Shown: in pieces, positions 35,474-43,577 of the stretch
Layout of the letters: each line of letters opens with the position of its first letter
How positions within the stretch are numbered: position 1 is the first letter of the stretch
NCBI RefSeq assembly: GCF_002305895.1
Contig: NZ_CP022203.1
Coordinates: forward strand, 7,536,001 to 7,600,000
DNA from: Corallococcus macrosporus DSM 14697
GTDB taxonomy: Bacteria; Myxococcota; Myxococcia; Myxococcales; Myxococcaceae
Length of the DNA: 64,000 nt
Direction of reading: 5' to 3'
The notes under the pieces: generated by a model
Seen by the model: the letters and a program-made list of their open reading frames with translations, nothing else
What the model was told of the DNA's origin: nothing
Database searches by the model: none
Made by a program: the position numbers and the translations under genes

Positions 35474-36478
35474 ATGGCGAACACCCGCACTGTCACGATC
35501 ATCAATGGCGATGGCATTGGCCCCGAAGTGATGGCGGCCACCGTGCGCGTCCTCGAGGCGCTCAAGGTCCCGCTCGATTTCGAGTACAAGGACGCAGGCA
35601 CGGAGGTGGTGGCCAAGTACGGCACCAACCTGCCGCACGAGACGGTGGAGGCGGTGCTGCGCAGTGGCATCGCGCTCAAGGGCCCCACGGGCACGGTGGT
35701 GGGCGGCGGCCTCCCTTCGGCCAACGTGGGCCTGCGCAAGCGGCTGGACCTGTACTCGTCGCTGCGGCCCGTGAAGAGCGTGCCGAACGTGAAGACGCGC
35801 TACGAGAACGTGGACCTCGTCGTGGTGCGTGAGAACACGGAGAGCCTCTACGCTGGCCTGGAGCACATCATCGTCCCGGGCGTGGTGGAGTCGCTGAAGA
35901 TCATCACCGAGAAGGCGTCGACGCGGATTGCCCGCTTCGCCTTCGAGCACGCCCGCAAGCATGGCCGCAAGAAGGTCACGGCCGTGCACAAGGCGAACAT
36001 CATGAAGCTGTCGGACGGCCTCTTCCTGGACTGCTGCCGCAAGGTGGGCCGTGAGTTCCCGGAGATCACCTACGAGGAGGTCATCATCGACAACCTCTGC
36101 ATGCAGCTCGTGAAGGACCCGACCCGCTTCGACGTGCTGGTGGCGGAGAACTTCTACGGCGACGTGCTGAGCGACCTGTGCGCGGGCCTCGTCGGCGGCC
36201 TGGGCGTGGTGCCGGGCGCCAACATCGGCGAGCGCACCGCCGTCTTCGAGGCCGTGCACGGCACCGCCCCGGACATCGCGGGCAAGGGCATCGCGAACCC
36301 CACCGCGCTGATGATGTCCGCGGTGATGATGCTGGACTACCTGGAGCACACCGAGGCGGCGCGTCGCATGGAGAGCGCCATCTGGAAGGTGTACAGCTCC
36401 GGCGAGGTCCGCACCGGCGACATCGGCGGCAAGGCCACGACGCGCGAGTTCACCGACGCCATCATCGCGGCGCTGTAG
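35474..36478 (+). CDS. NAD-dependent isocitrate/isopropylmalate-type dehydrogenase
   Basis: A decarboxylating beta-hydroxyacid dehydrogenase of 334 residues, most like NAD-dependent isocitrate dehydrogenase of the TCA cycle. [10 protein letters not shown] lies at the N-terminus, and the substrate loop [11 protein letters not shown] carries the Ser/Asn pattern of isocitrate rather than isopropylmalate enzymes. [13 protein letters not shown] follows, then the signature [19 protein letters not shown] with metal-binding Asp residues, and [14 protein letters not shown]. The ATG at 35474 begins directly at the fold; no ribosome site is obvious. A strong terminator follows the gene. Confidence 0.88.
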   Translation: MANTRTVTIINGDGIGPEVMAATVRVLEALKVPLDFEYKDAGTEVVAKYGTNLPHETVEAVLRSGIALKGPTGTVVGGGLPSANVGLRKRLDLYSSLRPVKSVPNVKTRYENVDLVVVRENTESLYAGLEHIIVPGVVESLKIITEKASTRIARFAFEHARKHGRKKVTAVHKANIMKLSDGLFLDCCRKVGREFPEITYEEVIIDNLCMQLVKDPTRFDVLVAENFYGDVLSDLCAGLVGGLGVVPGANIGERTAVFEAVHGTAPDIAGKGIANPTALMMSAVMMLDYLEHTEAARRMESAIWKVYSSGEVRTGDIGGKATTREFTDAIIAAL

Positions 36479-36507
36479 TCCGCACGGCGAAGACGGTCGT
36501 CACACAG

Positions 36508-36544
36508 AAGCCCGGGCGCCTTCACGGCGGCCCGGGCTTTTTCG
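36508..36544 (+). terminator. Strong intrinsic terminator
   Basis: AAGCCCGGGC (36508-36517) pairs perfectly with GCCCGGGCTT (36530-36539), with an inner GCC/GGC extension and the run TTTTT from 36538-36542. It lies about 30 bp after the dehydrogenase stop. Confidence 0.9.
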
Positions 36545-36790
36545 TGTCCGGGCCTTCGGGTTGGGGGGCACCTCCACCTCCCACCAGTCGAGGACACGCC
36601 CACCCGGGCCGCCGCAGCGATCAAAGCGTTGGTCCACGGCGACGAAGTACAAGCCCGGCGTCGGCCCCGCGAAGACGGAGACGTCCAAGCCCTGCTCCGG
36701 ACTCGAACACCCCGCGAAGAGGTTGGGAAGTGGGTTGGACCGGATGCTTACGGGCCGTCTTCTCTCATGGCCAAGCGAGCACGCTGCTGG
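36545..36790 (-). pseudogene. C-terminal fragment of an unidentified protein
   Basis: On the minus strand an open frame without a credible start reads protein-like sequence: RPVSIRSNPLPNLFAGC, then SSPEQGLDVSVFAGPTPG, LYFVAVDQRFDRCGGPGG and RVLDWWEVEVPP. The balanced composition, with conserved-looking W/Cys/Gly residues, differs from antisense noise. Upstream, the frame runs into the DUF2019 gene in another phase. Downstream it enters the dehydrogenase terminator. I read it as a remnant of a gene cut during island insertion. I do not recognise the family. Confidence 0.4.
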
Positions 36791-36792
36791 CG

Positions 36793-37149
36793 CTACTCCG
36801 GATCGAGGCTCCAGGCGCCTTCTGCCCAGCGCTTCAACGCCTCCTGGGCCTCAAAGGGGATGAGCCCTTCGCCCTTCGCGGCTTCTTCGAGCACGGCCTT
36901 GGCTTCTACGGTTCTGTACCGAAGCAGGTAGGTCGCAGCAGCGGTGCGCACATCCATCCGTGGGTGCGTGAACAACTGGGCCAGCGCGTCCCGCCCTGAA
37001 TCTCCGTGAGCACGCAGCTTCTTGAACGCGGCGATGTACCGATTCGCATGCTTGTTCCCGGTCTTCGCATCACCGCGCCAGATGGCTTCCTTCTGTGCAG
37101 CAACATTCTCCGCGAACTCTTCGACCAACTGCGAGAGCGTCATCGCCAT
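36793..37149 (-). CDS. DUF2019 protein, putative immunity to the SitA5-like toxin
   Basis: A 118-residue all-helical protein (TLSQLVEEFAENVAAQ, ANRYIAAFKKLR, RMDVRTAAATYLLRYR, AKAVLEEAAKGEGLIPFEAQEALKRW), matching HEAT-like DUF2019 proteins. It starts inside the toxin stop: ATG at 37149 overlaps by 10 bp, or ATG at 37143 by the ATGA form; GAGGAAGGGG upstream serves either. Tight coupling to a nuclease toxin makes it the likely antidote. The family is not otherwise proven as immunity, so the role is inferred from position. Confidence 0.7.
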   Translation of the reverse strand: MAMTLSQLVEEFAENVAAQKEAIWRGDAKTGNKHANRYIAAFKKLRAHGDSGRDALAQLFTHPRMDVRTAAATYLLRYRTVEAKAVLEEAAKGEGLIPFEAQEALKRWAEGAWSLDPE

Positions 37150-38636
37150 AGCCCCTTCCTCACGTTCTCCAGGGCTCTGAGCCCAAATTCGCGTTGCGCC
37201 TCATATGACTGGGCTCGAAGCCACTGCCTCACCGTGAAGGCATCGGAGCCCGTGGCGGAGACATTCTTCGACGAATAGAACGCGCTCACCCTCGTGTGAA
37301 GCTCCTTGTCGAGCGCAACGATGTTCTCCGTGTTGTGGATCGCCTTCGGTCCGAACCTCCCCACATTACCGTCGGTCTGCTCGACGATGTGATGCCACTC
37401 CTTCCCCGGACCTGCGGGGCCCATCGCTCGTTTGAAGGACTTGAACGACGAGTAGGACTTCATGCCGCCAGGGCCAGCAGGTGGCGTCGCACTGGAGCCG
37501 CCTCCCTCCCCTGCCCGTTGAAGGATGATGGCGGCCCCTGGCCCACCGCTCAGCACCCCCGCCGCACGTCCCGCAGATGCGGACACGAGTCGCATGGCGA
37601 CAGTGCCATCGGCGGCTAACACGAGCGCTGGGACCTCTGCCGTGGCGAAACCTGCTCCCCCCAACGTGCGCGTCGCGGCTGACACTGTCCCCCATGTAGC
37701 GATGAGGTTCGTCACCAGCTTGGAGACGGCTTGCACCTGCTCGCCCCTGGTCATGTACCGGAAGCGCTCCAGGTACTCGGGGGACGACTCCAGCAACGCC
37801 ACCACTGCGGCGGGCATCTCTCGGAGTGCCGCGAGGTTGTCCGCTGGCGACGTCGAGAAGAACTTCCCCACTGCGAGGGCGAGCCCGACGAAGGCTTCTT
37901 CCGCCCCGTCCAGCGTGCGACGTATGACGTCGGCATCGTCGTGAACATCCGCGATGGGGAAGCCGTTCTCCTCCCGTAGTTCTTCGTTCAGCAGGCGGAA
38001 AACGCCCGTTCGTCCGTCGTAGAAGCGACCCAACTCGAAGCCGTGCGCGCGAAAGGCCCCGTCCTTCCACTCGACAGGCGCCACCCGTTGCTGTGTCCTT
38101 CCGCTGCGCACCCACGCGAGGCACCCGTCAGGCCGGAGCACCGCCAGATGCCGGAAGCGCTCCACCCGGCGATCCAATTCCACCCGCGACACCTCGCCCG
38201 TGGCCAGCACCTCCCGCAGCATGAAGCCCACCGCGAGGCGTGAGGGGAACTGGCCTAACGTCACGTCCTTCTCCAATAGCGTCTGGAGGAGTCTCGCGGC
38301 ATGGGTCGGGGAGAGAGTGATTCCCGCGACTGGCCGCGTGTCGCGCTCTTCGAGCCCCGCATTTTGAAGCAGGACACCAAACGCATCCTGAGGCCTCCCG
38401 CCCACCCCGAGGGACACAGACTCCCGGAACATGTGGCGGCGGTGGAGCGGTGGCCTTGATGAGTCGTCGGTCTCTTCGGCCTCCTGTTCGCTTTCGGGGT
38501 CTTCGCCCGAAACACTCCACCGCTCCCCGGGAAGTCCCGCGCGCTGATGGAACGTGTCCCTGCGAGTCGACGACTCAACCCCAGAGCAGCCCATGAACAG
38601 CAGGGCGACACCTACCACCCAAAGGCCAGCACGCAT
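37140..38636 (-). CDS. SitA5-like polymorphic toxin lipoprotein with C-terminal HNH-type nuclease
   Basis: A 498-residue protein. ATG 38636 starts a lipoprotein signal (MRAGLWVVGVALLFMGC; lipobox FMGC). The long N-terminal region (20-410) has the order I associate with SitA5 toxins: DTFHQRAGLP, LHRRHMFR, GITLSPTHAARLLQTLL, ELGRFYDGRTGVF, FFSTSPADNLAALREMP and SPEYLERFRYMTRGEQVQAVS. A Gly/Ser/Pro-rich hinge follows. The C-terminal 100 residues carry EWHHIVEQ, IHNTENIVALDKELHTRVSAFYSSK, an HNH/AHH-like nuclease pattern (His-His, Asn, His). Delivery would be by outer-membrane exchange between kin. The stop overlaps the DUF2019 gene start. Confidence 0.78.
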   Translation of the reverse strand: MRAGLWVVGVALLFMGCSGVESSTRRDTFHQRAGLPGERWSVSGEDPESEQEAEETDDSSRPPLHRRHMFRESVSLGVGGRPQDAFGVLLQNAGLEERDTRPVAGITLSPTHAARLLQTLLEKDVTLGQFPSRLAVGFMLREVLATGEVSRVELDRRVERFRHLAVLRPDGCLAWVRSGRTQQRVAPVEWKDGAFRAHGFELGRFYDGRTGVFRLLNEELREENGFPIADVHDDADVIRRTLDGAEEAFVGLALAVGKFFSTSPADNLAALREMPAAVVALLESSPEYLERFRYMTRGEQVQAVSKLVTNLIATWGTVSAATRTLGGAGFATAEVPALVLAADGTVAMRLVSASAGRAAGVLSGGPGAAIILQRAGEGGGSSATPPAGPGGMKSYSSFKSFKRAMGPAGPGKEWHHIVEQTDGNVGRFGPKAIHNTENIVALDKELHTRVSAFYSSKNVSATGSDAFTVRQWLRAQSYEAQREFGLRALENVRKGLWR

Positions 38637-38867
38637 TCCGCCCCCCGCGCCTCCCGCAGGGGCAGGCAAGAAGCGGGGATGTTGGCATTAGCGTCTGACA
38701 AGCACTTGGGTAATCGACGAGCGGGCGGAATCCTACACCGTCACGCCGCCCCTCCCGACAACGTACCCGTTCAGAGGTCTGAGGTTGGCCGAGGGGGAGT
38801 TGGGGACCGGCCGGCGAGTAGGCTGGGCGCTCGACGTGGGGCGACGAGGCGTGGGAGACGGCAATGC

Positions 38868-39355
38868 GTGGCAGGCCCCGACGCCAAGGATGTACGCATC
38901 GCGCAGTTGGAGGCGGCGGTCGCCGAGCGCGACACGCTCATCGAGCAGTTGCGTGCGGAGTTCGCCGCGCTGCGAGCTGAAGTCGCGGAGCTGAAGTCGC
39001 GGCTGAATGCCAACAGCACCAACAGCAGCAAGCCGCCCAGCAGCGACGGCCCCGGAGTGAAGCGCAAGGCGCGCGAGGGCAAGGGGCGCAAGCGAGGCGG
39101 GCAGCCCGGGCATAAGGGGACGCAGCGAGAGCTGCTGCCCACCGAGACATGCAACAAGGTGGTACCGGTGACGCCGGGCCCCTGCGCTGGGTGCAGTGGC
39201 CCGGTGCGTGTGAAACCGGGCGCCTCGCCGGGGCTGCGGCACCAGGTGTGGGAGGTGCCGGAGGTGGCGGAGTACCAGTTGCACGCTGGGTGCTGCGGCG
39301 GGTGTGGGCAGTGGCACGTGGCGAAGCTGCCCGCGGGCGTGCCCAGGCGGTGCAA
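38868..39355 (+). mobile_element. IS66-family transposase (TnpC) N-terminal remnant
   Basis: From a GTG at 38868 the frame encodes about 160 residues of an IS66 TnpC N-terminus: leucine-zipper LEAAVAERDTLIEQLRAEFA, then NANSTNSSKPPSSDGP, GRKRGGQPGHKGTQR, and the Cys zinc finger CAGCSGPV with HAGCCGGCGQWH. After PAGVPRR (39353) homology stops, and the frame runs through repeats to a stop at 39557; the DDE domain (about 350 residues) is missing. This is a dead IS fragment between two toxin modules. The left end and terminal repeat were not found with certainty; sequence from about 38760 may belong to it. Confidence 0.8.
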
Positions 39356-39456
39356 CCGCACCAATTCCTGCAGCCGGTCCATCTCCACTCTCCGGTTACT
39401 CACGCCACTTCCCTTTCCAAGGGAAGCCAGCGTGGCCTGTCGGCGGGACGCCCGGA
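39356..39456. other. Non-coding junction sequence in IS remnant
   Basis: About 100 bp between the truncated transposase and the tandem repeats. It contains CTTTCCAAGGGAAG, a small palindrome, but I see no gene. Confidence 0.3.
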
Positions 39457-39550
39457 GGACCGGTTTGGCCGAACCGGTGCGGACCGGTTTGGCCGAACTC
39501 ACCCCGACCGGGTTCGCCGAACTCCGGAGGACCTGTTACGCCGAGCTAGC
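39457..39550 (+). repeat. Four degenerate tandem repeats GACCGGTTTGGCCGAAC
   Basis: Copies start at 39457, 39481, 39506 and about 39529, with spacings of 24, 25 and 23 bp. The first two share GGACCGGTTTGGCCGAAC exactly; the third reads GACCGGGTTCGCCGAAC and the last GACCTGTTACGCCGAGC, decaying rightward. Such arrays resemble transposase-binding repeats at IS21-type ends, but no IS21 gene is present; the origin is inferred. Confidence 0.7.
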
Positions 39551-39682
39551 GAGCTAGGACACCTGGGCGGGAAGCTCTACGCGATGGGGACGGGCGGCTC
39601 GCTGCTGTTCCCCACTGCGGAAGGGACGCTGCGACCGGGGGCCTTCGCGTCGGTGGGCCTGGGGATGGACAATGCGCGCTGA
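39551..39682 (+). pseudogene. C-terminal remnant of a gene upstream of the DUF2380 toxin
   Basis: Frame from 39551 to the stop at 39682 reads ELGHLGGKLYAMGTGGS, LLFPTAEGTLRPGAFASVG and LGMDNAR. It looks like a genuine protein C-terminus overlapping the toxin start by 11 bp, as in operon partners. The IS-derived repeats directly precede it, so the 5' part has been removed. An ATG at 39584 could still allow a peptide of 32 residues. Identity unknown; a delivery or helper gene of the toxin operon is possible. Confidence 0.45.
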
Positions 39683-41201
39683 CGTTCTGCTGTGGGTGGT
39701 GGCGGTGGTCCTGGCCACGAGGGCGCACGCTTCCGGCCCTGGCTCAACGCTGCACGACGCATCACGCGTGGCCACGTCCCCCGCGTGGGTGGAGTTGCTG
39801 GACAGCGAGGCTCCGCTCGTCCCGGCTTCACCTCCGCATTCCATCGCGGGGTCCGAAGCCCAGCAACGGCTGTGGCGGAAGCTGAGTCCACGAAACGACG
39901 CAATAGGAGCTGGACCTGGCACTGCGTCCGTCGCTGTCGGGGGTGGAGTGCGGAACGCCGCATCGGTGCGTGAGGCAACCCTCGACGCCATTGGCGAGGT
40001 GAAGCGCTCCCTGGAGGGAATGGAAGCCGCGCGCGCTCGACTTGCGTCACGTCCGTCCTCTCTTGGGGAACGTGGACTCGACGGTGTCTTCACGCGCTAT
40101 CTCGACCACTGCTCCAAGCAACTGACGTGGCTCCGAGGGACGCTGGAGAGCGCCACCGCGCTGGCGGGCGTGGCGTCAGAGGTGGGGGATTCAGGAATGG
40201 AGCTGGGCCTCCTCCAGATGACGGGGCCCCGGCTCCAGGCCGCGATGTTCGGAACCCTGCTGCTGGCCACCTGGGTGGACTTCCTCCAACTCGCGGATGC
40301 CCTGCTCCGCGACTGCCCCATGTGCGGCTCCGAGAAGCTGTTCGCGGACCTGCATCGAGTTCAAGGCAAGCTGACTCCGACGCTGGAGGAATTCGCCTCG
40401 GAGGACTCGCAGCGTATCGAGGCGGCGACGACCGCGATGCCCGCGCTGATGGGGGAGTTGACCCACGAGTTCGACACGATTCGTCGGGAGGCGCGCTCGG
40501 CCATGGAGGTGGGCGGCAAGGTTGTGGCGGCGGCACAGGTGATGGAGCTGCTCGCCCTGATTTCCACGCTGAAGATGTCGCTCCCCCGGCCACCCCCATC
40601 AGCCCCCGCGACACTTGGCGTGGGGCTCGTCATGAGTTCGGGGGGCGTCATGGCGGGCTCGCGGCTCGTCGTCTCGGCTGAGTGGGTGGAGATGATGCGA
40701 AGGCTGGTGCAGGCGGGCGTCCTTTCCCTCCCAGCCGTCAGCGCCGCAGTCCGCATCCACGGTGGGCAGGTGATGATGGCCCAGGCAAATCAGGACTTGC
40801 CCGAAGGCGTGCGCGAGGCGCTGGGGGACAGCCCCGAAGTGCGCGGCATGAAGGTGACGGGCAAGGCCGGTGCGGGCATGGCCGACGCACCGAAGCACCA
40901 CGTCCTGCCGAAAGAGCACCGGGAGTGGTTCGAGCGGCGTGGCTTCAAGGGCGACATGGGCATCGACAACTTCTGCGTCCGTCTGGAGCAGGCCCACCAC
41001 GAGGCGATTCACGGAGGGGGAAACTGGAGGCTGGGACGTACATGGCCCGGTGCGTGGAACCGGATGATCATGGAGGCATTGCGCGAGGCTGAGATTGAAG
41101 CTGGGCGCATGTTGACGCGGAATGAAATCTTGAAGGAGGTTGCGAAGCGAATGCGGGACTACAGAATCCCAATGAACTTCGTCACTGGGAGAAGGCGATG
41201 A
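39672..41201 (+). CDS. DUF2380-family putative polymorphic toxin
   Basis: A 509-residue exported protein. MRADVLLWVVAVVLATRAHA is a signal peptide without lipobox. The central helical region (130-330) includes TWLRGTLESATALAGVASEV, CPMCGSEKLF and a hydrophobic hairpin around 295-330. The last 110 residues are the DUF2380 domain known from myxobacteria: KHHVLPKEHREWFERRGF, IDNFCVRLEQAHHEAIHGGGNW, LTRNEILKEVAKRM. Paired HH and H residues suggest an HNH-like nuclease. Toxin function is inferred from architecture and the coupled gene (ATGA overlap at 41198). The native promoter may be lost or changed because an IS remnant lies just upstream. Confidence 0.72.
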   Translation: MRADVLLWVVAVVLATRAHASGPGSTLHDASRVATSPAWVELLDSEAPLVPASPPHSIAGSEAQQRLWRKLSPRNDAIGAGPGTASVAVGGGVRNAASVREATLDAIGEVKRSLEGMEAARARLASRPSSLGERGLDGVFTRYLDHCSKQLTWLRGTLESATALAGVASEVGDSGMELGLLQMTGPRLQAAMFGTLLLATWVDFLQLADALLRDCPMCGSEKLFADLHRVQGKLTPTLEEFASEDSQRIEAATTAMPALMGELTHEFDTIRREARSAMEVGGKVVAAAQVMELLALISTLKMSLPRPPPSAPATLGVGLVMSSGGVMAGSRLVVSAEWVEMMRRLVQAGVLSLPAVSAAVRIHGGQVMMAQANQDLPEGVREALGDSPEVRGMKVTGKAGAGMADAPKHHVLPKEHREWFERRGFKGDMGIDNFCVRLEQAHHEAIHGGGNWRLGRTWPGAWNRMIMEALREAEIEAGRMLTRNEILKEVAKRMRDYRIPMNFVTGRRR

Positions 41202-41665
41202 ACGGCGGAGCTGCTTGGCAGGGCAACATCAAGGCACGCCTGTACGAGCGCGTCCGCGAGCGAGGTTACGATTCACTGACCGCCTTTGCCGAAGCACGCC
41301 CTGCCGTTCCGCTGTACGTCCTGGCCGACGAACTGGGCAACGACGTTGCTGCGGTGCAGGTGTTGAGCGGTCTGCTGTATGAGGCGGAGCGGCACAAGCG
41401 GGTCACGCGCTTCGTTCGTGACGTGCTCGTGCGCGAGTTGTCCGAGAGGTTTCCGGACGGCTGGCCAGACACGCTGGACGACGCGACCCGTGGAGAGGTG
41501 GCGTTGGCACTCGGCGCGTGGACCGCCTACACCCCAGAAACGCACAAGGAGCGAGTCCGGCAGGCCCGAGCGGTGCTTCGTGCGACCCCGCCCCTCGCTG
41601 GATGGCGCCCGCTCGGACCTGACGACGAGCTTCTCCGGACACTCCTTCCCGACGAAGAAGCGTAA
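41198..41665 (+). CDS. Putative immunity protein for the DUF2380 toxin
   Basis: A 155-residue acidic, helical soluble protein with no family I recognise. Segments: IKARLYERVRERGYDSLTAF, PLYVLADELGNDVAAVQVLSGL, RVTRFVRDVLVRELSERFPDGW, and C-terminal LGPDDELLRTLLPDEEA. Start ATG 41198 lies in the toxin stop (ATGA), giving translational coupling. The position matches immunity genes of the other modules here. Function is inferred only from context. Confidence 0.6.
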   Translation: MNGGAAWQGNIKARLYERVRERGYDSLTAFAEARPAVPLYVLADELGNDVAAVQVLSGLLYEAERHKRVTRFVRDVLVRELSERFPDGWPDTLDDATRGEVALALGAWTAYTPETHKERVRQARAVLRATPPLAGWRPLGPDDELLRTLLPDEEA

Positions 41666-41762
41666 CCCACAGCGGCGGTCTCGCGCGGGCGCCGCTGGGT
41701 CCAAGGGCGGCAGTCTTCAGACCCGGGCATGGCGCCACGCCCGATGCGGAGCCTCCGGCTCC

Positions 41763-42152
41763 TCAGCCGACTGTGACCTTCCGCACGCCCCGGGCCTCCA
41801 GCAACGCGGGGAGCCGCTCACGCTGGTCGCCCTGGAGCACCAGCGTGTCGTCCTCCACCACGCCACCACAGCCGAGCGAGTTCTTCAGCGCCTTGAGCCA
41901 CACCTCGCGCTGTGCCGCGGGCAACTCCAGGTGCTCCACCACCGTGACTTCCTTGCCACCCCGCCCCTTGCGCTCCATGCGCACCACCGCGCGCGCGGGG
42001 CCCTTGGGCTCGGCCTTCACGGGCGGCGGGGCCACGGGCGCGGCGGGAGCCTGGGGCAAGGCCTCCCGCTGCGCCGAGAGCGCGGCGAACGGATTGTTGA
42101 ACGGAGCCGCCGGTGCCGCTGGCGGCTCACCCTTCTTGTCGCGCTTGCCCAT
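41763..42152 (-). CDS. SUI1/YciH-family translation factor
   Basis: A 129-residue protein. The C-terminal 75 residues form the SUI1 (eIF1-like) fold: AVVRMERKGRGGKEVTVVEHLEL, then LKALKNSLGCGGVVEDDTLVLQGDQRERLPALLEARG, the classic KK-LGCGG and QGD signatures. The N-terminal 50 residues are Pro/Ala-rich and disordered. YciH-like proteins modulate start-codon fidelity in bacteria. It is the last gene of a probable operon after the VKOR-DsbA gene (18 bp gap). Convergent with the immunity gene. Confidence 0.85.
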   Translation of the reverse strand: MGKRDKKGEPPAAPAAPFNNPFAALSAQREALPQAPAAPVAPPPVKAEPKGPARAVVRMERKGRGGKEVTVVEHLELPAAQREVWLKALKNSLGCGGVVEDDTLVLQGDQRERLPALLEARGVRKVTVG

Positions 42153-42170
42153 GGTGCGAGTGCTGCGTCC

Positions 42171-43577
42171 TCAGTGGTTGTGACCCGCGTGGTCGTCGTG
42201 CCCCCCCACCGGACGCGGGCGCGGCGGCGGCAGCACGTCGAAGCCAGGGGCGCTCGGGTTCCCGTCCGCCATCACCAGCGCGTAGATGAACGGCGCGGAG
42301 GGCATCACCTCGCGGCCATTCACCAACACCAGCGGCGTCCCCTGGATGTGGTGGCGCATGGCATAGCGAGAGTCCTCCTGAATCTTCGCCGTCGTGGCCG
42401 GGCTGTTCATGCACACCTCCAACTGCGAGCGCGGCACCGAGCCCGACGACGCAATCTCCACCGCCCGCTCCGTGTCCAGCACGGCCTGCGCGGCGAACAT
42501 CTTCTCCCGCAGCTCCCAGTAGTCCGGCGCGCCCTCCAGGCAAATCTGAGCGCGGGCAGCCACGCAGCGCACGCTGGGGGCATCCGGACCGCGGCGCGGA
42601 ATCGCCGGGTTGCATGCGCCGTCCAGCGGGAACTGGCGCGCCTCCAGCGACAGCTTCCCTTCAGGGACACGCTTCTTCAGCGCGGACAGCTCCTCCACCA
42701 GCATCTTGCAGTGGGGGCACTTGCTGTCCGTCCACTCGACAATCTTCACCGGCGCATCCACGGGCCCGTAGCGGTGCCGCGCGGGGGCCGCGGCGGGCTG
42801 CGGCGTCTCACTGCGGTACGCGGCCAGCGAATCCGCGATGAACTGCTGATGCTGCGGGGGCAGCGAGCGAAGGAACTCCTCCAGTGACGCGGGAGGAGGC
42901 GGCGGCGTCCGAGGCGTCACGCCCGGCATCGGCGTGCTCGCCACCGGCGGCGCGGGCGGCAGCAGCGCGACCCCGGACGCCTCCGACGCCTTGGGCGTGG
43001 CCCGGCCCGGCAGCAGCGTCGCCAGGAAGACCGCGGCCGTGACGCCCACCGTCCACTTCAGCGTGTCACCCCACTCGCCCGCGCCAGGCAGCAGCGGCCC
43101 GGGCAGGCCCTTCCAGGCCACACCGGCGAACACCACCACCAGCGCATAGGTCGCGAGGCACGTGGGGCACAGCGCGCCCGACTGCGCGCTCGCCACCGCG
43201 AAGACGACCACGGAGACGAGGCCCGCGGCGGCCACCAGCCGCAGCCCGTTGGCCGCCGGGCGCACCGGCCTGCCCGACCGCGCCCACGCCAGGAACAGCG
43301 CGGACAGGCCCACCGCGGCCAGGCCCCACACCAGGCCCAGCGCCGCCACGGGCAGCCCCACCAGCTCATGCACGCGGCTGGCGAAGGGGGAGTTCCACAC
43401 CGTCTCGCAGTTCACCGTGTCGGAGACGCCGCACACGGTGGAGCCGCCACCGCGCAGGGTGAGCAGCTGCATCCACTGGAAGATGGACAGGCCACTCTCC
43501 GCGAGGCCCAGGACCAGCAGCGCCAGCGCGCCGCGAGTCGCCACGGGAGTGGGCGAGGGGGAAGACTTGGGGCTCAT
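42171..43577 (-). CDS. VKOR-DsbA fusion, disulfide bond formation membrane protein
   Basis: This 468-residue membrane oxidoreductase joins a vitamin K epoxide reductase-like quinone reductase to a DsbA-like thioredoxin domain. N-terminal VKOR (1-190): Cys49 and Cys57 loop pair, CPTC at 137-140 in a helix as active site, five hydrophobic segments. A Pro-rich linker (200-265) follows, then the thioredoxin fold with CPHC at 287-290, cis-Pro near GTPLVLVNG. The C-terminus ends in His-rich GGHDDHAGHNH. It would oxidise periplasmic thiols and pass electrons to quinones. Start ATG 43577 overlaps the cupin stop (ATGA). Confidence 0.9.
   Translation of the reverse strand: MSPKSSPSPTPVATRGALALLVLGLAESGLSIFQWMQLLTLRGGGSTVCGVSDTVNCETVWNSPFASRVHELVGLPVAALGLVWGLAAVGLSALFLAWARSGRPVRPAANGLRLVAAAGLVSVVVFAVASAQSGALCPTCLATYALVVVFAGVAWKGLPGPLLPGAGEWGDTLKWTVGVTAAVFLATLLPGRATPKASEASGVALLPPAPPVASTPMPGVTPRTPPPPPASLEEFLRSLPPQHQQFIADSLAAYRSETPQPAAAPARHRYGPVDAPVKIVEWTDSKCPHCKMLVEELSALKKRVPEGKLSLEARQFPLDGACNPAIPRRGPDAPSVRCVAARAQICLEGAPDYWELREKMFAAQAVLDTERAVEIASSGSVPRSQLEVCMNSPATTAKIQEDSRYAMRHHIQGTPLVLVNGREVMPSAPFIYALVMADGNPSAPGFDVLPPPRPRPVGGHDDHAGHNH

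Noticed and set aside
39457-39550. Short repeats as CRISPR
   Set aside because: The 17-nt units lie at 23-25 bp spacing, too short for spacers, and decay progressively.
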